Positions 1-8,814 are shown, counted from the first letter of the stretch. The stretch is DNA of 64,000 nucleotides from Streptomyces beigongshangae (GCF_019710745.1 NZ_JAHKJW010000013.1:30041-94040); one strand, 5' to 3'. Translations and numbers: made by a program. The notes: a model not told the origin generated them from the letters alone.

Positions 1-235
1 CTCCATCTGTTTTCCGGCTGCCGCCGCAAAGCCGCCGACCTGCCGGTTCTCGGCCGCCCACGAGGCGGTTTCAGCCTTCTGCCGAGCCTTTCCCGGCCCG
101 TCGGCCGGTTTCGGTCGGCGGCTCCGGCGGGGCACGTCCGGCCCCTCCGGCGCCAAAAAGTGACGCGTGTTCATCTTCAAACCCGGGGACACCGGCAGTA
201 GCGTCCGGCGCATCCCCGTCCGTGAGGAGTCAGCC
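1..235. other. Upstream region, no gene seen
   Basis: No convincing gene is seen here. The stretch is slightly less GC-rich than the coding DNA and leads into the acylase gene at 236. A GTGAGGAG ribosome-binding sequence lies just before that start. A promoter is expected but no clear -35/-10 pair could be assigned. Confidence 0.5.
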
Positions 236-3025
236 ATGCCCCGGCGTACCCCACGCACCATGCTCGACAGACTGAGAACTCCCCGCAGATTCCCCAAGTT
301 CCTCATGGGCGCTTCCATATGCGTTCTCATTGCCGGTCTTCTGTCACCGCTTTCCCGCGCGATGGCCGCCGACACCCCCGTCCTGGCCGCGGACGATTAC
401 TGCGGCGGTCAGTGTTCGGACATCCTCCCGGCGGGCCAGAACGGCAACGCGACCCTCGCCGAGATCATCCTCAACCAGGCGTTCGGCACCCAGCCCGCCC
501 ACGCGGAAGACCAGCTGGGCCCCTATGCCAACCTGGCGTCCGGCCACCGCGCACTCACCGACGCCAAGATCAACGACTTCTTCAGGGACGCCTCGTTCGG
601 GGTTCCCGCCGACCAGGTCGAGTCCACCCTGAAGCCCGCCGGACGCACCGACGTGACGATCGTCCGCGACAGGAAGACCGGCGTGCCGCACATCACCGGT
701 ACCACCCGCTACGGAACCGAGTTCGGAGCCGGTTACGCGGCGGCCCAGGACCGGTTGTGGCTGATGGACGTCTTCCGGCACGTCGGACGCGGCAAGCTGA
801 CCCCCTTCGCGGGCGGAGCCCCCTCGAACCAGGGGCTGGAGCAGGAGTTCTGGCGCCACGCCCCCTACACCGAGGCCGATCTGCAGGCCCAGATCGACAG
901 CGTGGTGGCGAAGAACGGCGCCCGCGGACAGCAGGCCCTCGCCGACGTCCGGGCCTACCTCGACGGCATCAACGCCTACATCGACGCCGCCGACAGCGGC
1001 CGCTACTTCCCCGGTGAGTACGTCCTGACCGGCCACAAGGACTCGATCACCAACGCCGGGACCATCGAGCACTTCAAGGAGACCGACCTGGTCGCCCTCG
1101 CCTCCGTCATCGGCGCGCTCTTCGGCTCCGGGGGCGGCGGCGAGGTGAACAACGCGATCTCGCTCCTCGCGGCCCAGTCCAGGTACGGCGTGGAGAAGGG
1201 CACCCAGGTCTGGGAGTCCTTCCGCGAGCGCAACGACCCCGAGGCCGTGCTCACCCTCCACGACGGCGAGAGCTTCCCGTACGCCACGAAACCGGCCGTC
1301 CCGCAGGGCGCGGCGATGCCCGCCGCCGGCACGGTCACCGAGGAACCCCTGGTGTACGACCGCACCGGCAGCGCGGCCACCGCCGGTGCCGCCAGGACGT
1401 CCGCCGCGGCGACGGCGAGCGCGCTCGGCTCGGCCCGGCGCGGCATGTCCAACGCCCTCGTGGTGAGCGGCGAGCACACCGCGAGCGGCCACCCGATCGC
1501 CGTCTTCGGACCGCAGACCGGCTACTTCGCGCCACAGCTGCTCATGCTCCAGGAGATCCAGGGCCCCGGCCTCAGCGCCCGCGGCGCCTCGTTCGCGGGC
1601 CTGAGCATGTACGTCGAACTCGGCCGCGGCCAGGACTACGCGTGGAGCGCCACGACCTCCGGCCAGGACATCATCGACACGTACGCGGTCGAACTGTGCC
1701 AGGACGACACCCACTACCTCCACCGCGGCACCTGCACGGCCATGGAGAAGGTCGAGCAGACCAACGCCTGGAAGCCCACCACGGCCGACGGGACCGCCGC
1801 CGGCTCCTACCGCATGCAGGTCTGGCGCACGAAGTACGGGCCGGTCACCCACCGGGCCACCGTCGACGGCAAGAAGGTCGCCTACACCTCCCTGCGCTCC
1901 TCCTTCATGCACGAGGCCGACTCGATCATCGGCTTCCAGATGCTGAACGACCCCGGCCACGTGAAGAGCCCGGAGACGTTCCAGTCGGCGGTCCAGCACA
2001 TCAACTACACCTTCAACTGGTTCTACGCCGACGCGGAGCACACCGCCTACTACAACAGCGGCGACAACCCGGTGCGCGCCGCCGGTGTCGACGCCGAGTT
2101 CCCGGTCCGGGCGCAGCCTGCGTACGAGTGGCGGAACTGGACGCCGGCGACGAACACCGCCGATTACACCCCGCCGTCCGAGCACCCGAACTCGATCGAC
2201 CAGGACTACTACATCTCCTGGAACAACAAGCAGGCCGAGGACTACACCACGGCCCCCTGGGGCAACGGCTCCGTCCACCGCGGCAACCTCCTGGACGACC
2301 GGGTGCGCAGGCTGGTCACCGAGGGCGGGGTGACCAGGGCGTCCCTCACCAGGGCGATGGCGGACGCGGGGCTGGCCGACCTGCGCGCCGAGGACGTGCT
2401 GCCGAAGCTGCTGCAGGTCATCAGGACCTCACCGGTGACCGACCAGGCGGCAGCGGCGGCGGTGACCAGGCTCTCCGACTGGGTGACGGCGGGCGCCAAG
2501 CGCAAGGAGACGTCGGCCGGTTCGAAGACGTACGCCGACGCCGAGGCGATCCGCATCCTGGACGCCTGGTGGCCGCTCCTGGTGAAGGCCGAGTTCGAAC
2601 CGGGCCTCGGCAGCGGCCTCTACACCGCCATGACGAACAACCTCCCGGTCGACGAGGCGCCCTCGGCGGGCCACGGGCCCACCGGGTCGCACGCCGGCAG
2701 CTCGTTCCAGTACGGCTGGTGGAGCTACGTCCACAAGGACATCCGGGCAGTGCTCGGCGAGCCGGTCCGGGGCGGACTCGCCGAGCCGTACTGCGGCGGC
2801 GGCAGCCTCAGCGCCTGCCGGGACATCCTGATCAGCACGCTCAAGCAGGCGGCCGGCCGGACCGCGGCACAGGTCTACCCCGGCGACGAGCTCTGCTCGG
2901 CGGGCGACCAGTGGTGCGCCGACTCGATCAACCAGCGCACCTTGGGCGGCATCAAGCACGGGAAGATCAGCTGGCAGAACCGGCCGACCTACCAGCAGGT
3001 CGTGGAGTTCACCTCGCACCGGTGA
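236..3025 (+). CDS. Penicillin acylase family hydrolase, secreted
   Basis: 929-aa Ntn-hydrolase of the penicillin/cephalosporin/acyl-homoserine-lactone acylase family, which cleaves amide bonds of acylated substrates. The ATG at 236 follows a GTGAGGAG ribosome-binding site. The N-terminus is basic, with a hydrophobic stretch (ASICVLIAGLLSPL) and an AMA-A cleavage-like site, so export is expected. Family members self-cleave, removing a linker and exposing a catalytic Ser. Here the likely beta-chain start is in GMSNALVVSG (Ser about residue 405), after an Ala/Thr-rich linker. A Met precedes the Ser where Gly is more usual. The conserved N-terminal block (RDRKTGVPHITG, GYAAAQDRLWLMD) supports the family. 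Substrate is unknown; quorum-quenching or lipopeptide cleavage are possibilities only. Confidence 0.9.
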   Translation: MPRRTPRTMLDRLRTPRRFPKFLMGASICVLIAGLLSPLSRAMAADTPVLAADDYCGGQCSDILPAGQNGNATLAEIILNQAFGTQPAHAEDQLGPYANLASGHRALTDAKINDFFRDASFGVPADQVESTLKPAGRTDVTIVRDRKTGVPHITGTTRYGTEFGAGYAAAQDRLWLMDVFRHVGRGKLTPFAGGAPSNQGLEQEFWRHAPYTEADLQAQIDSVVAKNGARGQQALADVRAYLDGINAYIDAADSGRYFPGEYVLTGHKDSITNAGTIEHFKETDLVALASVIGALFGSGGGGEVNNAISLLAAQSRYGVEKGTQVWESFRERNDPEAVLTLHDGESFPYATKPAVPQGAAMPAAGTVTEEPLVYDRTGSAATAGAARTSAAATASALGSARRGMSNALVVSGEHTASGHPIAVFGPQTGYFAPQLLMLQEIQGPGLSARGASFAGLSMYVELGRGQDYAWSATTSGQDIIDTYAVELCQDDTHYLHRGTCTAMEKVEQTNAWKPTTADGTAAGSYRMQVWRTKYGPVTHRATVDGKKVAYTSLRSSFMHEADSIIGFQMLNDPGHVKSPETFQSAVQHINYTFNWFYADAEHTAYYNSGDNPVRAAGVDAEFPVRAQPAYEWRNWTPATNTADYTPPSEHPNSIDQDYYISWNNKQAEDYTTAPWGNGSVHRGNLLDDRVRRLVTEGGVTRASLTRAMADAGLADLRAEDVLPKLLQVIRTSPVTDQAAAAAVTRLSDWVTAGAKRKETSAGSKTYADAEAIRILDAWWPLLVKAEFEPGLGSGLYTAMTNNLPVDEAPSAGHGPTGSHAGSSFQYGWWSYVHKDIRAVLGEPVRGGLAEPYCGGGSLSACRDILISTLKQAAGRTAAQVYPGDELCSAGDQWCADSINQRTLGGIKHGKISWQNRPTYQQVVEFTSHR

Positions 3026-3033
3026 CGTGTCCG

Positions 3034-3102
3034 CCGGAGAGGGGCCGCCGCCGGCGGCCCCTCTCCGGCCGGTCCGCCCCGTGATCCGGGGGGCGGACCG
3101 GC
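3034..3102. terminator. Two tandem GC hairpins between convergent genes
   Basis: The first hairpin has perfect 16-nt arms at 3034-3049 and 3053-3068. The second has 12-nt arms at 3068-3079 and 3091-3102. They sit between the stops of the convergent acylase and muramidase genes and most likely act as a bidirectional terminator. Confidence 0.8.
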
Positions 3103-3115
3103 GCACCGGCGTGCG

Positions 3116-4369
3116 TCAGCGGTAGAGGAGGTACTCCTCGCGCACGCGCCGGAACGCCGCCAGCTCGTCCTGCCAGCCCGCCACGACCTCGTCGGCCGTC
3201 GCGCCCGCGTCGATCATCGTGCGCACCAGGGTGGAGCCCGTCAGCCTGTCGATCCAGTTGTCCGGACGCCAGGCGAAACCGCTCCACGCCTGCCTGGCGG
3301 TCACCAGCAGCGCGATCCCGGTGCGCACCGGGTCGTAGGCCGCGCGGTCGTGGACGTGGACCTGCACACCGCCGACGGTCCTGCCCTGGAACTTGGAGAA
3401 GGAGGGCGCGAAGTACGCCTCCCTGAAACGCACCCCGGGCAGCCCGAGCCGATCGGCCGCGGCGGCCCACCGCCGGTCGACGCCCTCCGCGCCGAGCAGC
3501 TCGAACGGCCGGGTCGTGCCGCGCCCCTCCGACAGGTTCGTCCCCTCGAAGAGGCAGGTGCCCGGATACACCAGGGCGGTGTCGGGCGTCGGCATGTTCG
3601 GGCTGGGCGGTACCCAGGGGAGCCCCGAGGCGTCGTGGAAGTCGGACCGCCGCCAGCCCGACATCCGCACGGTGTCCAGCGGCACCGGCGCCGCCAGGAA
3701 CTCCGCGTTGAACAGCCGTGCCAGCTCGGCGACCGTCATCCCGTGCGCCTGCGCGATCGGCTCCCGGCCCACGAAGGTCGCGAACTCCTTGTGCAGCACG
3801 GGCCCGTACGCGCCGCGTCCCGTGACCGGGTTGGGGCGGTCCAGCACCACGAAGCGCCTGCCCGCGAGCCGGGCCGCCTCCATGCAGTCGTACAGCGTCC
3901 AGATGTAGGTGTAGAAGCGGGCGCCCACGTCCTGGATGTCGAAGACGACCGTGTCCACGCCCGAGGCCGTGAAGATGTCGGCCAGCGGCTGTCCGCTCTT
4001 CAGGTACGTGTCGTAGACCGGCAGCCCGGTCGCCGGGTCGTCGTACCGGCCCTCGGAGCCGCCCGCCTGCGCGGTGCCGCGGAAGCCGTGCTCGGGGCCG
4101 AAGACGGCGACCAGGTCCACGCGGTCGTCGGCGTGCATCACGTCGACGATGTGACGCACGTCCCTGGTGATGCCCGTGGGATTGGTGACGATGCCGACGC
4201 GGTCGCCTTCGAGGAGGTCGTAGCCGCTGTCGGCGAGGCGTTCGAAGCCGGTCCGGAGCCGGCGGGCCGCCGGTCGCGGACCGGCGGGCGCGGCGGCCGC
4301 CGCGCCCGCCGGGAGCGCCGTCGCGGCGGTGGTGGCGGCGAGGAGACTGCGTCTGGAGAAGCGGCGCAC
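3116..4369 (-). CDS. Exo-beta-N-acetylmuramidase NamZ-like (DUF1343) protein
   Basis: 417-aa protein of the DUF1343/NamZ (GH171) family, whose studied members release MurNAc from the non-reducing end of peptidoglycan fragments. The GTG at 4369 is preferred: it follows a GGAGG sequence and opens directly into a twin-arginine-type signal, RRFSRRSLLAATTAA, so Tat export is expected. Typical blocks are visible: GIVTNPTG, VFGPEHGFRG, DIQDVGARFYTYIW, LDRPNP and EGTNLSEGRGTTRPFE. It converges on the acylase and diverges from the SDR gene. A cell-wall recycling role is inferred. An in-frame upstream extension lacks a ribosome-binding site and was discarded. Confidence 0.88.
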   Translation of the reverse strand: MRRFSRRSLLAATTAATALPAGAAAAAPAGPRPAARRLRTGFERLADSGYDLLEGDRVGIVTNPTGITRDVRHIVDVMHADDRVDLVAVFGPEHGFRGTAQAGGSEGRYDDPATGLPVYDTYLKSGQPLADIFTASGVDTVVFDIQDVGARFYTYIWTLYDCMEAARLAGRRFVVLDRPNPVTGRGAYGPVLHKEFATFVGREPIAQAHGMTVAELARLFNAEFLAAPVPLDTVRMSGWRRSDFHDASGLPWVPPSPNMPTPDTALVYPGTCLFEGTNLSEGRGTTRPFELLGAEGVDRRWAAAADRLGLPGVRFREAYFAPSFSKFQGRTVGGVQVHVHDRAAYDPVRTGIALLVTARQAWSGFAWRPDNWIDRLTGSTLVRTMIDAGATADEVVAGWQDELAAFRRVREEYLLYR

Positions 4370-4511
4370 GGGGACCTCCGGGTTCGCGGAAGGCTGGCAT
4401 GTGCACGGTAGGGCTTCCACCGGCCGCACGTAAGCCACCGGATCGGCGTGGCTCCGTCGCGCCCACACGGCGGAGTCGCACACCGATACGGCCCCACGCC
4501 CCTTACCGGGT

Positions 4512-4530
4512 GCATACCGACCGGTTAGTC
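4512..4530 (+). promoter_or_regulatory. Candidate TetR operator upstream of SDR gene
   Basis: GCATACCGACCGGT (4512-4525) followed by TAGTC forms an imperfect palindrome centred on ACCGGT, about 45 nt before the SDR start. The same 14 bases occur on the minus strand at 8687-8700 before the kinase gene. The TetR-family gene at 5515 lies between the two sites and is the natural candidate ligand. Confidence 0.65.
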
Positions 4531-4574
4531 TGACGGTGGGCAGAGCAGTGATGTCGCCGTGTCGAAGGAGACCG

Positions 4575-5342
4575 ATGGTGGAAGCCATGCAGGATGCCGC
4601 AGTGGTCGTCACGGGTGCGGGGGGCGGGATCGGGGCCGCGCTGGCCCGCCGGTTCGCCGCCGCGGGGGCCCGGGTCGTCGTCAACGACCTGGACGGGGCG
4701 AAGGCCGAGGCCGTCGCCGGGGAGATCGGGGGGATCGCGGTTCCCGGCGACGCCTCCGCGATCGTGGCCGAGGCCCGGGACGCACTCGGCGGCACCGTGG
4801 ACGTCTACTGCGCCAACGCGGGCGTGGGCTCCGCCGGCACCGAAGCGGCTCCCGAACAGGTCTGGGAACTCGCCTGGGACGTGAACGTGATGGCCCACGT
4901 CCGCGCGGCCGGGCAACTGCTCCCCGCCTGGCTGGAGCGCGGCAGCGGCCGCTTCGTCTCCACCGTCTCGGCGGCCGGACTGCTCACCATGATCGGCGCG
5001 GCCCCGTACAGCGTCACCAAGCACGGCGCGTACGCCTTCGCCGAATGGCTCTCCCTCACGTACCGCCACCGCGGTCTGAAGGTCCACGCGATCTGCCCGC
5101 AGGGCGTCCGCACCGACATGCTCACGGGCAGCGGGAGCGCCGGGGACCTCGTCCTGCGGCCCACCGCGATCGAGCCCGAGGCCGTCGCGGACGCCCTCTT
5201 CGCGGGGATCGAGGAGGACCGCTTCCTGATCCTCCCGCACCCCGAGGTCGCCGGGTACTACCGGGCGCGGGCCGCCGACCCCGATCACTGGCTGACGAAC
5301 ATGAACCACATCCAGCAGAAGTGGGAGACGGACGGCCGGTGA
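4575..5342 (+). CDS. SDR family NAD(P)-dependent oxidoreductase
   Basis: 255-aa short-chain dehydrogenase/reductase. The N-terminal Rossmann motif is TGAGGGIG, the NAG-type motif is CANAGVG, the catalytic Ser lies in STVSAAG, and the active-site Tyr/Lys form YSVTK. The length is typical for classical SDRs. The ATG at 4575 follows GAAGGAG. An AVVVNDLDG-type Asp at the end of beta2 suggests NAD(H) preference. The promoter carries the operator at 4512, shared with the kinase/acyl-CoA dehydrogenase operon. A role in oxidising or reducing an acyl-CoA or alcohol intermediate of that pathway is inferred. Confidence 0.9.
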   Translation: MVEAMQDAAVVVTGAGGGIGAALARRFAAAGARVVVNDLDGAKAEAVAGEIGGIAVPGDASAIVAEARDALGGTVDVYCANAGVGSAGTEAAPEQVWELAWDVNVMAHVRAAGQLLPAWLERGSGRFVSTVSAAGLLTMIGAAPYSVTKHGAYAFAEWLSLTYRHRGLKVHAICPQGVRTDMLTGSGSAGDLVLRPTAIEPEAVADALFAGIEEDRFLILPHPEVAGYYRARAADPDHWLTNMNHIQQKWETDGR

Positions 5343-5514
5343 CCGCCTCCCCGTACGCGGCCGGGCTGCGGGCCGTGCTCCCGGGCGGGGCCCGGCGCGC
5401 ACCGGTCGTTCCCGGGGATGGGAGGATTCTCCGTCGGGAGCCGCGGCCCGGGCCGTATCAGGACCGGGACGGGCGGAGAGCAACCGGAACCGCACAGCAC
5501 GCATCACGAACGAC

Positions 5515-6192
5515 ATGAACAGCACCGAGACCACCGAAAAAACCGAGACCACCGAAAAAACCGAGAACACCGAGAACACCGGAAGGCGGGTGGCGGCAGT
5601 GCCCAGGACGACGGACGGGGACGGCACGCCCGTTCCGCAGCGGCTGCTGGCCGCCGCCACCCGGCTCTTCGCCGAGCGCGGCTACGACCGCACCTCGGTC
5701 CAGGAGATCGTCGAGGCGGCCGGTGTCACCAAGGGCGCGCTGTACCACTACTTCGGGTCCAAGGACGATCTGCTCCACGAGGTGTACGCGCGCGTGCTGC
5801 GGGTGCAGCAGGAGCGCCTCGACGCCTTCGCCGACGCCGAGGCGCCGGTGGAGGAGCGGCTGCGGGGGGCCGCCGCCGACGTCGTCGTGACGACGATCGA
5901 CAATCTGGACGACGCGTCGATCTTCTTCCGCTCGATGCACCATCTGAGCCCCGAGAAGAACAAGCAGGTACGGGCCGAGCGGCGGCGGTACCACGAGCGG
6001 TTCCGGGCGCTGATCGAGGAGGGCCAGGAAGCCGGTGTCTTCTCCAGGGAGACGCCCGCGGACCTCGTCGTCGACTACCACTTCGGCTCGGTGCACCACC
6101 TGTCGACGTGGTACCGGCCGGACGGCCCGCTCACCCAGCAGGAGGTCGCCGACCACCTGGCGGACCTGCTGCTGCGGGCGCTCCGGCCGTAG
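5515..6192 (+). CDS. TetR/AcrR family transcriptional regulator
   Basis: 225-aa TetR-type repressor. The helix-turn-helix is clear at about residues 40-90 (RLLAAATRLFAERGYDRTSVQEIVEAAGVTKGALYHYFGSKDDLLHEVY in segments); the C-terminal ligand domain is variable. The ATG at 5515 has no good ribosome-binding site, and the first 22 residues are a Thr/Glu/Lys repeat built from an 18-nt DNA unit. Initiation at a downstream GTG (about 5590-5600, after GGAAGGCGG) is therefore possible. It lies between two gene groups that share an operator and probably represses both. The ligand may be an acyl-CoA. Confidence 0.88.
   Translation: MNSTETTEKTETTEKTENTENTGRRVAAVPRTTDGDGTPVPQRLLAAATRLFAERGYDRTSVQEIVEAAGVTKGALYHYFGSKDDLLHEVYARVLRVQQERLDAFADAEAPVEERLRGAAADVVVTTIDNLDDASIFFRSMHHLSPEKNKQVRAERRRYHERFRALIEEGQEAGVFSRETPADLVVDYHFGSVHHLSTWYRPDGPLTQQEVADHLADLLLRALRP
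5527..5580 (+). repeat. 18-nt tandem repeat at TetR 5' end
   Basis: An 18-nt unit beginning GAGACCACCGAAAAAACC is repeated twice and then degenerates into GAGAACACC units. If translated it gives TETTEKTETTEKTENTENT. It is A-rich compared with its surroundings and precedes the helix-turn-helix, so it may be a leader rather than protein. Confidence 0.7.
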
Positions 6193-6369
6193 GCCGTGGC
6201 CGGGGTCGCCCCCGGGCCTCCCGGTGCCCGGCCTCTCCCGGAGAGGCTGATCCCGTCGGCCCGTCGGCCCGTCGGCCCGTCCGTCGGCGGCGGGAGAGCC
6301 GGGGGCCGGGTCGCCGGTGTCCCCGCCGGCGGCGCACCACCGGTGAACCGGCGCAAACCGGTAGGCGGG
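6193..6369. other. Convergent intergenic region with CCCGTCGG repeat
   Basis: This region lies between the convergent TetR and acyl-CoA dehydrogenase genes. It contains 3-4 tandem copies of CCCGTCGG around 6252-6288 and short GC palindromes that may terminate both genes. No coding sequence is supported. Confidence 0.5.
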
Positions 6370-7611
6370 TCAGACGTACCTCTTCAGCTCCGCCCGTGCC
6401 AGTGACCGCTGGTGCACCTCGTCCGGTCCGTCGGCCAGTTTCAGTGTGCGGGCCCCTGCCCACAGCTCGGCCAGCGGGAAGTCCTGGCTGACGCCCCCCG
6501 CGCCGTGCAGCTGGACCGCCTTGTCGATGATGTCGACCACCGCACGGGGCGTCGCGATCTTGATCGCCTGGATCTCCGTGTGCGCGCCCTTGTTGCCGAC
6601 GGTGTCCATCATCCAGGCCGTCTTCAGGACCAGCAGGCGCAGCTGCTCGACGGCGACCCGCGCGTCGGCGATCCAGTTGTGGACGACCCCCTGCTGGGCC
6701 AGCGGCTTCCCGAACGCCTCGCGCGAGACCGCCCGCCGGCACATCAGCTCGATGGCCCGCTCGGCCATGCCGATCAGCCGCATGCAGTGGTGGATGCGGC
6801 CGGGACCGAGCCGGGCCTGCGCGATGGCGAAGCCGCCGCCCTCCTCGCCGACGAGGTTCGTGACCGGGACGCGCGCGCCGTGGAAGACGACCTCCGCGTG
6901 GCCCCCGTGGTAGTGGTCCTCGTAGCCGTACACCTGCATCGCGCGCCTGACCTCGACGCCCGGGGTGTCGCGCGGCACCAGCACCATGGACTGCTGGCGG
7001 CGGATGTCGGCCCCGTCGGGGTCCGTCTTGCCCATCACGATGAAGATCTTGCAGTCGGGGTTCATCGCCCCGGAGATGTACCACTTGCGGCCGGTGATGA
7101 CGTACTCGTCCGTACCGCCGGTGCCGCCCGCGCCGCCGGGTGACCGCTCGATCAGCGTGGTGATGTTGGTCGCGTCCGACGAGGCCACCTCGGGCTCCGT
7201 CATCGCGAACGCCGAGCGGATCTCACCGGCGAGCAGCGGCTCCAGCCACTGCTTGCGCTGCTGCTCGTCGCCGAACTGGCTCAGCACCTCCATGTTGCCG
7301 GTGTCGGGCGCCGCGCAGTTCAGCGCGGTGGGCGCCAGCTGCGGGGAGCGGCCGGTGATCTCGGCGAGGGGCGCGTACTGGAGGTTCGTCAGCCCGGCCC
7401 CGTACTCGGAGTCCGGCAGGAAGAGGTTCCACAGCCCCTGGCGGCGCGCCTCGGCCTTCAGCTCCTCGACCACGGCCGGGGTGTCCCAGGGCGAGGCCAG
7501 CCGCTCGCGCTGCTCGTGGGCGACCGCCTCCGCCGGATGGACGTACTCGTCCATGAACGCGAGCAGCCTGGCCCGCAGTTCCTCGGTGCGCGCGTCGAAT
7601 GCGAAGTCCAT
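6370..7611 (-). CDS. Acyl-CoA dehydrogenase family protein (ACAD10/11- or LvaC-like)
   Basis: 413-aa flavoprotein. The acyl-CoA dehydrogenase signature is FAMTEPEVASSDATN, with later typical blocks (RPGR-equivalent GPGRIHHCMRLIGMAERA, QLHGAGGVSQDFPLAELW, ADGPDEVHQRSLARAEL). It starts with ATG at 7611, only 6 nt after the APH-like kinase stop, so the two are co-transcribed. In animals an APH-like kinase and such a dehydrogenase are fused (ACAD10/11). In Pseudomonas the lva pathway uses separate homologues to convert 4-hydroxyacyl-CoA via a 4-phospho intermediate. A similar split pair is inferred here. The exact substrate cannot be read from sequence. Confidence 0.9.
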   Translation of the reverse strand: MDFAFDARTEELRARLLAFMDEYVHPAEAVAHEQRERLASPWDTPAVVEELKAEARRQGLWNLFLPDSEYGAGLTNLQYAPLAEITGRSPQLAPTALNCAAPDTGNMEVLSQFGDEQQRKQWLEPLLAGEIRSAFAMTEPEVASSDATNITTLIERSPGGAGGTGGTDEYVITGRKWYISGAMNPDCKIFIVMGKTDPDGADIRRQQSMVLVPRDTPGVEVRRAMQVYGYEDHYHGGHAEVVFHGARVPVTNLVGEEGGGFAIAQARLGPGRIHHCMRLIGMAERAIELMCRRAVSREAFGKPLAQQGVVHNWIADARVAVEQLRLLVLKTAWMMDTVGNKGAHTEIQAIKIATPRAVVDIIDKAVQLHGAGGVSQDFPLAELWAGARTLKLADGPDEVHQRSLARAELKRYV

Positions 7612-7617
7612 GGTCCG

Positions 7618-8640
7618 TCAGCCTTCCTGGAGGGTGGTCAGGCCGTGCTCGATGAACACGGGGACCAGGTCGCCGATGCGGTCGAAGCCCGCGCCGACGG
7701 TCTGGCCGAGCGTGTAGCGGTAGTGGATGCCCTCCAGGATCACGGCGAGCTTGAACCACGCGAACGCCGTGTACCAGGCGACGGCCGACACGTCGCGCCC
7801 CGAGCGCGCGGCGTACCGCTCGATCAGCTCGGCCGGTTCCGGATGTCCGGCGGCCGTCGCGGTCGTCGAGACGGGGGAGTCGGGCAGTCCCAGCGGCATG
7901 CTGTACATCACCAGCAGGCCCAGGTCGGTGAGCGGGTCGCCGAGCGTGGACATCTCCCAGTCGAGGACGGCCGTGATGCGGTCGTCCGCGCCGATCAGCA
8001 CGTTGTCGAGACGGTAGTCGCCGTGCACGACGGTGGCGGCGGGGGAGCGCGGCAGCTCGCGCCCCAGCGCGGCGTGCAGTTCGTCGATACCGGCCAGCTC
8101 GCGGTTGCGGGAGGCGTCCAGCTGCTTGCCCCAGCGCCGCAGCTGCCGGTCGAGGAAGCCGTCGGGCCGGCCGAAGTCGGCGAGACCCACCTCGGCGGGG
8201 TCCACCGCGTGCAGCTCCACCAGGGTGTCGACCAGGCCGAGGACCGCGCCGCGCGTGCGCTCGGGACCGAGGGGGGCCAGCTGCTCGGCGGTCCGGTAGG
8301 GGGTGCCCTCCACGAAGTCCATGACGTAGAAGGGCGCGCCCAGCACCTCCGCGTCCTCGCAGAGCAGCAGCGTGCGCGGTACGGGCACGGCGGTCGGGTG
8401 CAGTGCGCTGATCACCCGGTGCTCGCGCTTCATGTCGTGCGCGGTGGCGAGCACGTGCCCGAGCGGCGGCCTGCGTACGACCCACCGGGAGGTGCCGTCC
8501 GTCACCGCGTACGTGAGGTTCGACCGTCCGCCCTCGATCAGCCGGCCGGTCAGCGGGCCGTCGACCAGCCCGGGCCGCTCGCTGTCGAGCAGGCCGCGCA
8601 GCCGGCCGAGGTCGAGACCCGGCGGGTGGTCTGGACTCAT
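7618..8640 (-). CDS. APH-like phosphotransferase (ACAD10/11 kinase-domain-like)
   Basis: 340-aa protein-kinase-fold phosphotransferase of the APH/choline kinase superfamily. Catalytic HGDYRLDNVL (Brenner motif) and metal-binding DWEMSTLGDP are intact. N-terminal GGRSNLTYAVTDG is the nucleotide loop. These features match kinase domains paired with acyl-CoA dehydrogenases rather than antibiotic kinases. It is the first gene of a two-gene operon with the acyl-CoA dehydrogenase. A near-perfect palindrome at 8681-8700, shared with the SDR promoter, lies 41 nt before the ATG. It probably phosphorylates a hydroxyacyl-CoA. Aminoglycoside resistance is considered unlikely. Confidence 0.88.
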   Translation of the reverse strand: MSPDHPPGLDLGRLRGLLDSERPGLVDGPLTGRLIEGGRSNLTYAVTDGTSRWVVRRPPLGHVLATAHDMKREHRVISALHPTAVPVPRTLLLCEDAEVLGAPFYVMDFVEGTPYRTAEQLAPLGPERTRGAVLGLVDTLVELHAVDPAEVGLADFGRPDGFLDRQLRRWGKQLDASRNRELAGIDELHAALGRELPRSPAATVVHGDYRLDNVLIGADDRITAVLDWEMSTLGDPLTDLGLLVMYSMPLGLPDSPVSTTATAAGHPEPAELIERYAARSGRDVSAVAWYTAFAWFKLAVILEGIHYRYTLGQTVGAGFDRIGDLVPVFIEHGLTTLQEG

Positions 8641-8680
8641 CGTGTTGCCTCCGTAGGCGGGAATCAGGACTCACCATATG

Positions 8681-8700
8681 ATGCCGACCGGTCGGTATGC
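8681..8700 (-). promoter_or_regulatory. Candidate TetR operator of kinase/ACAD operon
   Basis: The 18-nt palindrome ATGCCGACCGGTCGGTAT has a single mismatched pair around a perfect CCGACCGGTCGG core. On the minus strand it reads GCATACCGACCGGT, identical over 14 nt to the site at 4512-4525. It lies 41 nt upstream of the kinase ATG, in the expected promoter position. Confidence 0.75.
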
Positions 8701-8814
8701 CGTCCAGTGGACGAACGAAACGTGACTGGCGTCTCGGCCGCCCACGGGAAACCGCCCGCCGGAAGCGGCCCGGCGGGACCGCCCGGCAGGATCGTCCGAT
8801 GGGACCGGCCGCCG

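Noticed and set aside
344..2278. Long open frame antisense to the acylase gene
   Set aside because: Mirror frame of a GC-rich gene. Its translation is Val/Gly/Arg-rich with no family motif, while the plus-strand gene has clear acylase motifs.
4370..4795. N-terminal extension of the NamZ-like protein
   Set aside because: It would overlap the divergent SDR promoter and gene start. The Tat signal and ribosome-binding site place the start at 4369.
7618..8640. Aminoglycoside resistance kinase
   Set aside because: Operon with an acyl-CoA dehydrogenase and the ACAD10/11-like motif context argue for acyl-CoA metabolism.
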